Positions 27,896 to 38,419 of a DNA stretch of 64,000 nt are shown one piece after another; position 1 is the first letter of the stretch; each line of letters begins with the position of its first letter. Under the pieces are notes generated by a model, which saw only the letters and a list, made by a program, of their open reading frames with translations, was not told the origin of the DNA and made no database searches. A program made the position numbers and the translations under genes. This DNA comes from an uncultured Streptomyces sp. (GTDB lineage: Bacteria > Actinomycetota > Actinomycetes > Streptomycetales > Streptomycetaceae): NCBI RefSeq assembly GCF_947488945.1, contig NZ_CANLBS010000001.1:1-64000 (forward strand), read 5' to 3'.

Positions 27896-28330
27896 GTGGC
27901 GACGGCGCCGATCAGTGGCACGAACGCAGCCCCGGTACGCGGCCGGTCCACCCGGCAGCGGGCGGCGGTCGCTGCGGCGCTCGACGAGGTCGACGAGTTC
28001 CGCAGCGCGCAGGAACTGCACGACGTGCTGAAGCACCGGGGGGACTCGGTCGGGCTGACCACCGTCTACCGCACCCTGCAGACCCTGGCCGACGCGGGCG
28101 AGGTGGACGTCCTGCGCACCACCGACGGCGAGTCCGTCTACCGGCGCTGCTCGACGGGTGACCACCATCACCACCTGGTCTGCCGGATCTGCGGCAAGGC
28201 CGTCGAGGTCGAGGGCCCCATGGTCGAGCAGTGGGCCGAGACCATCGCCGCCCAGCACGGCTACGTGAACGTCGCCCACACCGTGGAGATCTTCGGCACC
28301 TGCGCGGAGTGCGCCGGCTCCGGGAAGTGA
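27896..28330 (+). CDS. zur: Zinc uptake regulator, Fur family
   Basis: A 144-residue Fur-family repressor. The N-terminal winged helix spans RSTRQRAAVAAALDEVDEF through VGLTTVYRTLQTLADAGEVD (recognition helix TTVYRTLQ). The C-terminal dimer domain carries metal ligands: VYRRCSTGDHHHHLVC with CRIC (about residue 97) and the structural zinc pair CAEC at the end. GAGGAGG lies 5 bases before the GTG at 27896; upstream in-frame ATGs lack a ribosome site. Placement directly after znuACB and the Zur box on znuA identify it as Zur rather than Fur or Nur. It presumably represses znuA and alternative ribosomal protein genes elsewhere. Confidence 0.93.
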   Translation: MATAPISGTNAAPVRGRSTRQRAAVAAALDEVDEFRSAQELHDVLKHRGDSVGLTTVYRTLQTLADAGEVDVLRTTDGESVYRRCSTGDHHHHLVCRICGKAVEVEGPMVEQWAETIAAQHGYVNVAHTVEIFGTCAECAGSGK

Positions 28331-28508
28331 CCCCGCGGCACCCGCCGCTCCCCTCCGCACCGCCCTCCGCGCCCGGCCCCCGAGGGGACCGGGCGCGGAG
28401 GCGTGTCCGGCGGCGCCGCGGGGGCTGCCGGCCGACGGGCGAGGGCCATCGAGGCTGCGGGGGCGCGGGGCGGCGGCACACCGACGCACCCCTCGCATCG
28501 CGCAGGGA

Positions 28509-28554
28509 AAGTTGCACAAACCTTATTGCGCAACTTCTCTTTCCTTTCTACTCT
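28509..28554 (+). promoter_or_regulatory. Promoter with overlapping 11-6-11 operator, probably leaderless
   Basis: AAGTTGCACAA (28509-28519) and TTGCGCAACTT (28526-28536) form an inverted repeat (10 of 11 matching) around ACCTTA. The right arm contains the -35 TTGCGC (28526-28531); a 17-base spacer leads to -10 TACTCT (28549-28554), so transcription should begin at about 28561, the A of the ATG. No Shine-Dalgarno is present. This suits autorepression by the ArsR-like protein encoded directly downstream. Confidence 0.72.
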
Positions 28555-28560
28555 TCCGTC

Positions 28561-29154
28561 ATGGCCAAGGAACCGACGACGCCGAGCATCACCGACCTCG
28601 ACGCGCTGAAGGTCTTCACCCACCCCCTGCGCATCGCGCTGTACCGGGAGCTGTACACGGCACGTGCCGCGACCGCGTCCCACCTGGCGGAACGGGTGGA
28701 CGAGGCGGTGTCGCTCGTCAGTTACCACCTGCGCAAGATGGCGGCGCACGGCTTCATCGTCGAGGCGCCGGAACGGAGCACCGACGGGCGGGAGCGGTGG
28801 TGGAAGCCCGCGTCGGAACGCGGCTGGAGCTTCCGCGGTTCGGACTTCGCCGGAGATCCCGAGGGCGCCGCGGTGGTCGGACAGGTGACCCGCCACCTGC
28901 TCGCCAACCGTGCCGAGCGGTACGGCGTCTACCTCGACCAGCAGGCCGCCTGGCCGAAGGAGTGGACCGACTCCGCCTTCAGCTCCGAGTTCCTGCCGAG
29001 GCTCACGGCCGCCGAACTCGCCGAACTGGGAGAGGAGATGCACGCGCTCGTCCGGCGCTGGGAGGAGCGCGGCCGGAGCGCCGAGGGGGCCGGGGAGACG
29101 GAGGGCCGCGAGCACGTCGCACTGCACCTGTACGGATTCCCGTTCCGGCCCTGA
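28561..29154 (+). CDS. ArsR-like winged-helix transcriptional regulator
   Basis: A 197-residue regulator. The winged helix-turn-helix lies at residues 12-75: LKVFTHPLRIALYRELYTA, ATASHLAERV and SYHLRKMAAHGFI, followed by an Arg-rich wing (STDGRERWWKP). The C-terminal half is helical with no CxC or other metal-binding cysteines; it has no Cys at all, so the signal is unlikely to be a thiol-bound metal. The start is an ATG at 28561 without a ribosome site but at the predicted transcription start. The interrupted MFS gene follows 9 bases downstream, so this was a regulator-exporter pair. Confidence 0.88.
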   Translation: MAKEPTTPSITDLDALKVFTHPLRIALYRELYTARAATASHLAERVDEAVSLVSYHLRKMAAHGFIVEAPERSTDGRERWWKPASERGWSFRGSDFAGDPEGAAVVGQVTRHLLANRAERYGVYLDQQAAWPKEWTDSAFSSEFLPRLTAAELAELGEEMHALVRRWEERGRSAEGAGETEGREHVALHLYGFPFRP

Positions 29155-29163
29155 GAGGACCCC

Positions 29164-30501
29164 ATGACCACGACCGCGACGTCCGTGCCCCGGCGCTCAT
29201 TACCGGCCCACCGGGACACCAACGTGCTGCGCTGACTGGGCGCCCTCGGCTGCTCGCTGCTCGGCGACAACGTCTACTTCCTCGCGCTCTCCTGGGCGGC
29301 GACCCGGTCCGGAAGCCCTGCACAGGCCGGGCTGGTGCTGGGCGTCGCGGCGGTTCCGAGGGCGGTGCTCATGCTGGGCGGCGGGGTGGTGGCGGACCGG
29401 TTCGGGCCCCGGCGGGTGGTGATCGGCAGCGATCTGTCCCGGTGCCTGGTCATGTCGGCCGTCGCGGGCGTGCTGGCCGTGTCGACGCCTGGCGTGTGGC
29501 TGCTGGTGGCGGTGGGGCTGGTGTTCGGCACGGTGGACGCCCTGTTCCTGCCGGCCGTCGGGGCGCTGCCGCCGCGCATCACCGGCCCGGACCAGTTGGC
29601 ACGCGTCCAGGGCTTGCGCGGACTCGCCTCACGGGCCGCCACCATCGGCGGTTCACCGCTCGGCGGACTCGCCATGGCGCTCGGAGGACCGGCCTGCGCC
29701 TTCGCCGTCGCCGGGGCGCTGTTCGCCCTGTCGCTGCCGCTGCTGATCGCCGTACGCGTCGCACCCCTCCCGGCGGACGGGCCGCCCGCCTCCGGCCGGA
29801 ACGGCACAGCCCGGCGCGACCTGGCCGACGGCCTGCGCCACATCCGCCGCGACCGGGTACTCGGCCCGCTGATGCTCGTCCTCGCGATCGGGGAGCTGGG
29901 TTTCGCGGGGCCGCTGAACATCGGGCTCGCCCTGCTGGCGGACGAACGCGGCTGGGGCGCCTCCGGGCTCGGCTGGATCGTCGGCGGCTTCGGCGCCGGG
30001 GCGGTCGCGGCCTCCTTCCTGCTGGCCGTACGCGGCCGCCTCCCCCGTGCCGGACTCGTCCAGCAGGTCTGTCTCGTCCTCGGCGCCGCGGCGATCGCGG
30101 CGCTGGCCCTCGCGCCCTCACTGCCCGCCGCCGTCGTCGTCGGCGCGACCGTCGGACTGACGGCGGGGCTCGGCGGAGCGTTGTCGGCCGCCCTGCTGCA
30201 GACCACCGCCGCGCCCGCCTACCTGGGCCGGGTGACCGCGGTGGCCGGCCTGTTCTCCCTGGGGCTCGCGCCGCTGACCTACCCCGTGACCGGTGCCGCC
30301 GTCGCCCTCTGGGGTACGCGGCCGGTCTTCCTCGCCAGTGCGGCGGTCGTGGCGCTCGGGTCCGTCGTCGGACTGTGTTCCCGGTCGGTGCGTCGCGCCG
30401 AACTGCCCGTGCCGCAGGCGGCTTCCGGCACGGTCCGGGTGTCGCTCCCGCACCGGGAAGACGGCGAAGGGCCGGCCGGGCCCGCCTCGCGGCGGACCTG
30501 A
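29164..30501 (+). pseudogene. MFS transporter gene interrupted by an in-frame TGA
   Basis: The ATG at 29164 (GAGAGGA 5 bases upstream) opens a frame that meets TGA at codon 24 (29233-29235); the same frame then stays open to 30501. The flanking residues read NVLR-stop-LGALGCSLLGDNVYFLALSW, where MFS exporters of this type have RWLG, so a TGG-to-TGA change is the simplest explanation. The rest is intact: 12 hydrophobic segments, VVADRFGPRR after TM2, and an ordinary C-terminus. A product starting inside (GTG 29335) would lack TM1. Read-through, or a sequencing error, would restore a 445-residue exporter. The stop and the regulator's promoter suggest recent loss. Confidence 0.82.
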
Positions 30502-30523
30502 CCGGCCCCGTGGCCCGGTCGGA

Positions 30524-31375
30524 TCAGGCGGACGGTTCGGTGGCCTGCGCGCCCGGCCCGGCCTTCGGTGCGGGTGCTTCCACCGCTCCCCCGAACCGGC
30601 GGTCGCGCCGGGCGAACTCCAGGCAGGCGCGCCACAGGTCGCGGCGGTCGAAGTCGGGCCACAGCACGTCCTGGAAGACCATCTCGGCGTACGCGCTCTG
30701 CCAGATCAGGTAGTTGGAGGTGCGCTGCTCGCCGCTGGGGCGCACGAAGAGGTCCACGTCCGGCATGTCCGGGTAGTAGGTGTACTTGGCGAAGGTCTTC
30801 TCGTTGACCTTCGCCGGGTCCAGCCGGCCCGCCGCGACGTCCTCGGCGATCCGCTGGGCGGCGTCGGCGATCTCGGCCCTGCCGCCGTAGTTGACGCAGA
30901 AGTACAGCGTCATCCTGTCGTTGTCCTTGGTCTGCTCCTGGGCGACCTGGAGTTCCTGGACCACGGACTTCCACAGCTTCGGCATGCGGCCCACCCAGCG
31001 GATGCGGATGCCCAGTTCGTCCATCTCGTCCCGGCGGCGGCGGATGACGTCCCGGTTGAAGTTCATCAGGAACTTCACCTCCTCCGGGGACCGCTTCCAG
31101 TTCTCGGTGGAGAAGGCGTACAGCGAGAGGTTCTTGACGCCCATCTCGATGCAGCCCTTGAGCACGTCCATGACGACGCCCTCGCCGACCTTGTGTCCCT
31201 CGGTGCGCGGCAGGCCGCGCTCCTTCGCCCACCGGCCGTTGCCGTCCATCACGACCGCCACGTGCTTCGGCACCAGCTCGCCCTGGATCTTCGGAGGCGT
31301 GGCCCCGGACGGGTGCGGCTCGGGCGTCTTGTACGTGCGCCGGTTACGGCCGCCGAGGATCCCGCGTACTGCCAT
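30524..31375 (-). CDS. uppS: Isoprenyl transferase (polyprenyl diphosphate synthase)
   Basis: A 283-residue cis-prenyltransferase making the long-chain polyprenyl diphosphate carrier for cell-wall synthesis. Family motifs: [14 protein letters not shown] (catalytic Asp, P-loop-like, about residue 43), [30 protein letters not shown], and the C-terminal [21 protein letters not shown] plus VLWPDF. The C-terminus is Pro/Ala-rich and variable. ATG 31375. It follows recO by 57 bases on the same strand, a pairing conserved in actinomycetes. Chain length (decaprenyl or undecaprenyl) cannot be told. Confidence 0.95.
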   Translation of the reverse strand: MAVRGILGGRNRRTYKTPEPHPSGATPPKIQGELVPKHVAVVMDGNGRWAKERGLPRTEGHKVGEGVVMDVLKGCIEMGVKNLSLYAFSTENWKRSPEEVKFLMNFNRDVIRRRRDEMDELGIRIRWVGRMPKLWKSVVQELQVAQEQTKDNDRMTLYFCVNYGGRAEIADAAQRIAEDVAAGRLDPAKVNEKTFAKYTYYPDMPDVDLFVRPSGEQRTSNYLIWQSAYAEMVFQDVLWPDFDRRDLWRACLEFARRDRRFGGAVEAPAPKAGPGAQATEPSA

Positions 31376-31432
31376 GAGCTTCTTCGTCTCCCTGTGTCAC
31401 CGTGCGGCCCGTCCGCTGCTGCGCGGACCGCG

Positions 31433-32182
31433 TCACTGCTTCTCCACGTACCGCAGCGAGCGCAGGCCGCGCTCCAGATGCCAGTGCAGGTAGGCAGAGA
31501 CCAGTCCGCTCCCCTCCCTGGCGTGACGCGGCTCGCACGCGTCCGCCGTCTCCCAGTCTCCGCTGAGCAGCGCGCTCAGCAGGACCAGGGCCTCCGCCGA
31601 GGGTACGACGCTCCCGGGGACCCGGCAGTCACCGCAGACGACACCGCCCGCTCCGACGGAGAAGAATCGGTTCGGTCCGGGCATTCCGCACTTCGCGCAG
31701 TCCTCGAAGCTCGGTGCGTAGCCGTTGACCGCGAGGGACCGCAGCAGGAACGCGTCGAGGATGAGGTGGGGCGCGTGCTCGCCGCGTGCCAGGGTGCGCA
31801 GGCCGCCGACGAGGAGGAGGTACTGCTGGACCGCCGGTTCGCCCTCGTGGTCGGTGAACCGCTCGGCGGTCTCCAGCATCGCGGTGCCGGCCGTGTAGCG
31901 GGCGTAGTCGGTGACGATGCCGCCGCCGTAGGGGGCGATCGTCTCGCTCTGGGTGCACAGCGGCAGCCCGCGGCCGACCAGCTCGCTGCCGCGGGCGAAG
32001 AACTGCACGTCCACGTGGGAGAAGGGTTCGAGCCGGGCGCCGAACTTCGACTTGGTCCGGCGCACCCCGCGCGCGACGGCGCGCACCCGCCCGTGGCCGC
32101 GGGTCAGGATCGTGATGATCCGGTCGGCCTCGCCCAGTTTCTGCGTACGCAGCACGACGCCGTCGTCCCGGAACAAGCTCAT
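31433..32182 (-). CDS. recO: DNA repair protein RecO
   Basis: A 249-residue recombination mediator that helps load RecA on SSB-coated single-stranded DNA. The N-terminal OB fold is MSLFRDDGVVLRTQKLGEADRIIT (in part) with TRGHGRVRAVARGVRR; the C-terminal helical domain has a zinc-type pair, CAKCG and CGDC (about residues 163-187), as in many RecO proteins. The ATG at 32182 is preferred; an in-frame ATG six codons upstream has no better ribosome site. Upstream partner of uppS in the same operon. Confidence 0.94.
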   Translation of the reverse strand: MSLFRDDGVVLRTQKLGEADRIITILTRGHGRVRAVARGVRRTKSKFGARLEPFSHVDVQFFARGSELVGRGLPLCTQSETIAPYGGGIVTDYARYTAGTAMLETAERFTDHEGEPAVQQYLLLVGGLRTLARGEHAPHLILDAFLLRSLAVNGYAPSFEDCAKCGMPGPNRFFSVGAGGVVCGDCRVPGSVVPSAEALVLLSALLSGDWETADACEPRHAREGSGLVSAYLHWHLERGLRSLRYVEKQ

Positions 32183-32240
32183 GCGTCCATTGTCGCGCAC
32201 CCGTCCCCGCGGCCCGGCGGGGCCGGGGCCGGGACGGGGG

Positions 32241-32942
32241 TCAGGACGGGGTGCGGGCGGCGGCGGTGAGCAGCCGGGCGATGTCCTGCGGGCAGATGGC
32301 CAGGGCGCGTCCGACCGTGCTCAGCACCTCCCTCTCCGCGGTGGTGTACGGGCCGTCGGCCAGCGCGATCCGGGCCCCCTGCACGAGGACGGACTCGCGG
32401 CCGGCCGGCGCGAGGTGCCGGGCGAGCGGGGTGAGCACCTCGTGCAGTTCGATGGCGAGGGCCGCGCCGCAGGCCTCGGCGGCCGGGCCGGCGTGGGCGT
32501 CGGGACCGAGATCGGCGGTGAGCACCTCGACGATGGTGTGGAGCTGGTCCTCGGTGCAGTCGTTCAGTCCGGCCTCCCGCACGGTGGCGGCGGCGGCCTC
32601 CAGGGCGGGGCGCGGGGTGCCGCCGGCGGCGAGGACGGCCAGTGCGACGGTGTGCACGGCCTCCCGCAGCATCGCGGAGAAGCGGACGGTCGTCGGGTGG
32701 TCCAGCACCTCGGTCGGGAAGTGCTCGTGGCAGGCGGCGCAGGCGACGACGGGCGCGGCGGGCCCGCGCCGCAGCAGCGGCACCCCGAGCACGGCGAACC
32801 TCCTGCGCCCCGCCAGCCTGCGGTAGTTGCGGTCGCCGCCGCAGCCGGGGCAGAAGAACTCCCCGTCGCCGACGACGTCCCACGCGGTACGGATGCCGTA
32901 CATCCCCGGCTTCGGGGCGCGTTGTCCTCCGGTCGACCGCAC
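32241..32942 (-). CDS. TerB-like protein with N-terminal zinc ribbon
   Basis: A 233-residue protein. The N-terminal part has FFCPGCGGDRNY and VACAACHEHF (CxxC pairs about residues 32-71), a probable zinc ribbon of the zinc-ribbon-like 15 type. The C-terminal 130 residues are helical and resemble the TerB/DjlA-like domain (ALAIELHEVL, RIALADGPYTTAEREVLSTVGRAL with acidic residues that bind metal in TerB). The GTG at 32942 has GGAGG 8 bases upstream; the further upstream in-frame ATG has none. TerB-like proteins are tied to tellurite or stress responses but their biochemical role is unclear. It is upstream of recO on the same strand with a 58-base gap. Confidence 0.78.
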   Translation of the reverse strand: MRSTGGQRAPKPGMYGIRTAWDVVGDGEFFCPGCGGDRNYRRLAGRRRFAVLGVPLLRRGPAAPVVACAACHEHFPTEVLDHPTTVRFSAMLREAVHTVALAVLAAGGTPRPALEAAAATVREAGLNDCTEDQLHTIVEVLTADLGPDAHAGPAAEACGAALAIELHEVLTPLARHLAPAGRESVLVQGARIALADGPYTTAEREVLSTVGRALAICPQDIARLLTAAARTPS

Positions 32943-33053
32943 GTCGCACACCTCCGTAACGCTCCGGCAACATTGCCGTGTGCTGGACGTGATGTTAGCC
33001 ACAGGGGTGAGGCGGCGTCAGCACTTGGAGCGTCACAACACCCGGATATGGCT

Positions 33054-33089
33054 GGACCCCGCCCACCCGTGACGGGATGGACGGGGTCC
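33054..33089. terminator. Hairpin after leuA
   Basis: GGACCCCGCCCA (33054-33065) pairs with TGGACGGGGTCC (33078-33089), 11 of 12 matching, with a smaller CCCGT/ACGGG dyad in the loop. It lies 40 bases beyond the leuA stop. Confidence 0.7.
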
Positions 33090-33128
33090 GTCGAGCCGGA
33101 CTTGGGAGGCTTCGTCCCCGTGCGGGGG

Positions 33129-35133
<2,005 letters not shown>

Positions 35134-35197
35134 TCTAAGTCGTGCATTGTCATTGCAACCAGTGACTTCGCGCGCACGCAGTGCCACAGTCATGTGT

Positions 35198-36274
35198 ATG
35201 TCGCCCCGAACCGACGGTGGACTCCACCCCGTCTTCTGCACCATCGTCCCGCCCCACCTCCTCGACCGGCTGGCGCGGTCCGACGATCCGGTCCTCGCCG
35301 GACCGGCCCGCCGCACGCTCGCCGCGGACGGTCTGCGCCGCACCCGGCGCAGAGCGGCCACGCTCGAAGCGCCCCCGGTCGTCCCGGCCACCGCGGGCGC
35401 CGTCCCCACCAAGCCCCACCGCACCCTGTACGACTGCCGCAACGGCACCGCCCTGCCGGGCCGCGAGGTCCGCGACGAGGGCGAGGACGCCACCGGCGAC
35501 GCCAGCGTCAACCGCGCCTACGCCGGCCTCGGCGCCACCTTCGAGCTGCTGCTCCAGGCGTACGGCCGCAGTTCGATCGACGGCAAGGGCATGCCGCTGA
35601 TCGGCTCCGTGCACTACGACGAGAAGTACAACAACGCCTTCTTCGACGGCGAGCAGATGGTCTTCGGCGACGGGGACGGCGAGATCTTCCTCGACTTCAC
35701 GGTCGCGGTGGACGTCATCGCCCACGAGCTGGCCCACGGCCTGACCCAGCACACCGCCAACCTCGTCTACGAGGGCCAGTCCGGCGCGCTCAACGAGTCG
35801 GTCTCGGACGTCTTCGGCTCGCTGGTCAAGCAGTACTCCCTCGGCCAGAGCGCCGAACAGGCCGACTGGCTGATCGGCGCCGGGCTGCTCGCGCCCCGCG
35901 TCAGCGGCGAGGCGCTGCGCTCCATGAAGGCCCCGGGCACCGCCTACGACGACGACGTGCTCGGCAAGGACCCGCAGCCCGCGTCGATGGACGACTACAT
36001 CGAGACGGACGACGACAACGGCGGGGTGCACCTCAACTCCGGCATCCCCAACCGCGCGTTCTACCTGCTGGCCACGGCGCTCGGGGGCAACTCCTGGGAA
36101 CGGGCGGGCCAGCTCTGGTTCGACGTGCTGACCGGCGGCGAACTCACCGCCACCGCCGACTTCGCGGACTTCGCCCGGCTCACCGTCTCGGCCGCCCGCG
36201 ACCGGTTCGGCGAGGGCGACGAACGCGAGGCGGTGCTCAAGGCATGGTCGGAAGTGGGCGTGCCGACGAGCTGA
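35198..36274 (+). CDS. Protealysin-like M4 metalloprotease
   Basis: A 358-residue thermolysin-family zinc protease of the protealysin type. The short N-terminal propeptide carries FCTIVPPHLLDRLA, the PPHxL motif (residues 18-22) of this group, in place of the long propeptide of secreted thermolysins. The catalytic site is HELAH (H176, E177, H180) with the third zinc ligand E200 in GALNESVSD and the later catalytic His in NGGVHLNSGIPNRAFY. No signal peptide is visible, so it is cytoplasmic or exits by another route. ATG 35198 (or 35192 two codons earlier) has no clear ribosome site. The probable inhibitor gene follows 19 bases downstream. Confidence 0.9.
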   Translation: MSPRTDGGLHPVFCTIVPPHLLDRLARSDDPVLAGPARRTLAADGLRRTRRRAATLEAPPVVPATAGAVPTKPHRTLYDCRNGTALPGREVRDEGEDATGDASVNRAYAGLGATFELLLQAYGRSSIDGKGMPLIGSVHYDEKYNNAFFDGEQMVFGDGDGEIFLDFTVAVDVIAHELAHGLTQHTANLVYEGQSGALNESVSDVFGSLVKQYSLGQSAEQADWLIGAGLLAPRVSGEALRSMKAPGTAYDDDVLGKDPQPASMDDYIETDDDNGGVHLNSGIPNRAFYLLATALGGNSWERAGQLWFDVLTGGELTATADFADFARLTVSAARDRFGEGDEREAVLKAWSEVGVPTS

Positions 36275-36293
36275 CCGGGCCAGGATGGAGGCC

Positions 36294-36557
36294 ATGCGCA
36301 TTCATGTGAGCCGGACCGGCGGTTTCGCCGGCATCGCCCGTCAGGGCGCGATCGACACCTCCGAGCGAGCGGACGCCGCCGAGTGGGAGGAGCTGGCCCG
36401 TTCGGCGCTCGCCGACGCGGGCAACCCCCGTCCGGTGGTGCCGGACGGATTCAGCTACGCCGTCACGGTCGGCGACCGGACGTTCCGCTGCGCCGACCCG
36501 CACCTGACCGAGGCCCAGCGGCGGCTGGTCTCACGCGTCCTCGGCGAAGGCGCGTGA
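36294..36557 (+). CDS. Emfourin-like inhibitor of the M4 protease
   Basis: An 87-residue protein starting MRIHVSRTGGFAGIARQ, the opening of the emfourin (protealysin inhibitor) family, with WEELARSAL, DGFSYAVTVGDRTF and LTEAQRRLVSRV matching the family's alternating strands and C-terminal helix. Emfourins block protealysin-like proteases inside the producing cell. It lies 19 bases after the protease gene, so the two are almost certainly co-expressed. ATG 36294 has GGAGG only 2 bases away; an in-frame ATG at 36285 is the alternative and adds MEA. The pair is complete. Confidence 0.82.
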   Translation: MRIHVSRTGGFAGIARQGAIDTSERADAAEWEELARSALADAGNPRPVVPDGFSYAVTVGDRTFRCADPHLTEAQRRLVSRVLGEGA

Positions 36558-36667
36558 GACCGGGCGTACGGGAAAGGCCGGGTGCGGGACCGGACGAGGC
36601 CGGGCCGGGCGCGCGGACCCGGACGCGGAGCGGGACGCGGGCGCTGGGACCCGCGCGCGGGAAGGTG

Positions 36668-36726
36668 GGCCGGGCGCGGTGGCCGGACCTACCGTGCGGC
36701 CGGGCGCGGTGACCGGCCTACCGTGC
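36668..36726. repeat. 29-30-bp direct repeat after the inhibitor gene
   Basis: GGCCGGGCGCGGTGGCCGGACC... (36668-36697) is repeated with small changes at 36698-36726, both ending CCTACCGTGC, followed by a partial third copy. It lies in the 200-base gap between the convergent inhibitor and era genes, in which no gene is seen. Confidence 0.65.
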
Positions 36727-36759
36727 GGGCGGGAGGGCCGGCCGTCGGCCCGGCGGGCC

Positions 36760-37725
36760 CTAGAAGCCGAGCTTCCGGAGCTGCTTGGGGTCGCGCTGCC
36801 AGTCCTTGGCGACCTTCACGTGCAGGTCGAGGAAGACCGGGGTGCCGAGCAGCGCCTCGATGTGCTTGCGGGACTTCGTCCCCACGTCCTTCAGGCGCTG
36901 CCCCTTCGGGCCGATGATGATGCCCTTCTGGCTGGGGCGCTCGATGTAGACGTTGGCGTGGATGTCGAGCAACGGCTTGTCGGCCGGCCGGTTCTCCCGC
37001 GGCAGCATCTCCTCGACGACCACCGCGATGGAGTGCGGCAGCTCGTCGCGGACGCCTTCGAGGGCGGCCTCCCGGATCAGCTCGGCGACCATGACCATCT
37101 CGGGCTCGTCGGTGAGGTCGCCCTCCGGGTAGAGCGGCGGGCTCTCGGGGAGCAGCGGGGCGATCAGGTCGGCGAGGAGGCCCACCTGATCGTCCTTGAC
37201 CGCGGAGACCGGCACGATCTCCGCCCACTCGAAGCCCAGCTCCTGGCCGAGGGCCGCGACCGCGAGCAGTTGCTCGGCGAGCGTCTTCGAGTCCACCAGG
37301 TCGGTCTTGGTGATGACGGCGATCTTCGGCGTCTTCTTGATCCCGGCGAGTTCCTTGATGATGAACTTGTCACCGGGGCCGAGCTTCTGGTCGGCGGGCA
37401 GGCAGAAGCCGATGACGTCCACCTCGGCCCAGGTCGTGCGCACCACGTCGTTCAGGCGCTCCCCGAGCAGGGTGCGCGGCTTGTGGAGGCCGGGGGTGTC
37501 GACCAGGATGAGCTGCGCGTCCGGCCGGTGGACGATGCCGCGCACGGTGTGCCGGGTCGTCTGCGGGCGGTTGGAGGTGATGGCCACCTTCTGCCCGACC
37601 AGAGCGTTCGTGAGGGTGGACTTACCGGCGTTGGGGCGGCCCACGAAGCAGGCGAAACCGGCCCGGTGGGGGGCGGAGTCATCGGCCTGCCGCGCGGCGG
37701 TTTCGGGGTTCGGACGAGCGCTCAT
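36760..37725 (-). CDS. era: GTPase Era
   Basis: A 321-residue Ras-like GTPase that binds the 3' end of 16S rRNA and assists 30S ribosome assembly. G1 GRPNAGKST (about 29-37), G2 QTTRHT, G3 DTPGLH, G4 TKTD and G5 SAV are present, and the C-terminal KH domain carries GIIIGPKGQRLK and RKHIEALLG. ATG 37725 is used; ATG 37734, three codons upstream, is possible. Length is normal. The gene ends near the direct repeat and is transcribed towards it. Confidence 0.95.
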   Translation of the reverse strand: MSARPNPETAARQADDSAPHRAGFACFVGRPNAGKSTLTNALVGQKVAITSNRPQTTRHTVRGIVHRPDAQLILVDTPGLHKPRTLLGERLNDVVRTTWAEVDVIGFCLPADQKLGPGDKFIIKELAGIKKTPKIAVITKTDLVDSKTLAEQLLAVAALGQELGFEWAEIVPVSAVKDDQVGLLADLIAPLLPESPPLYPEGDLTDEPEMVMVAELIREAALEGVRDELPHSIAVVVEEMLPRENRPADKPLLDIHANVYIERPSQKGIIIGPKGQRLKDVGTKSRKHIEALLGTPVFLDLHVKVAKDWQRDPKQLRKLGF

Positions 37726-37972
37726 GGCGCCCATTGTCCCCGATCCCGGCGGCCCCGGCGTACACCCGTGCCCGGCCGGGCCCTCCCACGGGCGGACCGG
37801 GAGCCGGACACCCCGGTCCGCAGGCGGAGCGGCGGAGGCCGTCCGGGCTCCCCCGGCGGGGCCGGGGGCCGCATGGGTCCGGGGGCGGGCGCGGCCTCCT
37901 CGGCGGGGCGGGGGGCGCGCGGGGCCGGGACGCGCGGGGCGGGCGCGCGGTCGCTGCCGATAGCGTGGCCCC

Positions 37973-38308
37973 GTGCTCGTAGCCCGTTCCGCCGCCCTGT
38001 TCGCCCTCGCCGCCCTGTTCGAGATCGGGGGCGCCTGGCTGGTCTGGCAGGGCATCCGCGAACACCGGGGCTGGATCTGGATCGGCGCGGGCGTCGTCGC
38101 CCTCGGCGTCTACGGGGCGGTGGCGACGCTCCAGAGCGACGGCGAGTTCGGCCGCATCCTCGCCGCGTACGGCGGGGTCTTCGTGGCCGGCTCGATCGCC
38201 TGGGGCATGGTCGCCGACGGCTACCGCCCCGACCGCTACGACGTGGCCGGCGCGCTGATCTGCCTCGCCGGGATGGCCGTGATCATGTACGCGCCCCGCG
38301 GCCACTGA
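37973..38308 (+). CDS. YnfA-family (UPF0060) small membrane protein
   Basis: A 111-residue protein with four hydrophobic helices, resembling YnfA, a small multidrug-transporter-like family. Marks: [18 protein letters not shown] in helix 1 (Glu in the membrane), [35 protein letters not shown], and [20 protein letters not shown] with the final R. The GTG at 37973 lies just after a TAGCGT-like -10, so a leaderless or short-leader mRNA is likely. YnfA transports cationic dyes and antimicrobials in enterobacteria; here the substrate is unknown. It is divergent from era. Confidence 0.88.
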   Translation: MLVARSAALFALAALFEIGGAWLVWQGIREHRGWIWIGAGVVALGVYGAVATLQSDGEFGRILAAYGGVFVAGSIAWGMVADGYRPDRYDVAGALICLAGMAVIMYAPRGH

Positions 38309-38419
38309 ACGACGGCCCGCGCGGCGGCGGACTCCGCACGGGCGGGCGCACCCGCCCGGCCCACCCCTGTACGAACAGCCCGGCCGCCCCTGCCGCTCAG
38401 CGTCCCGCGAGGGGGCGCG

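Noticed and set aside
29233..29235. Selenocysteine at the MFS TGA
   Set aside because: No SECIS-like hairpin noticed after the codon and MFS exporters are not selenoproteins; Trp loss is simpler.
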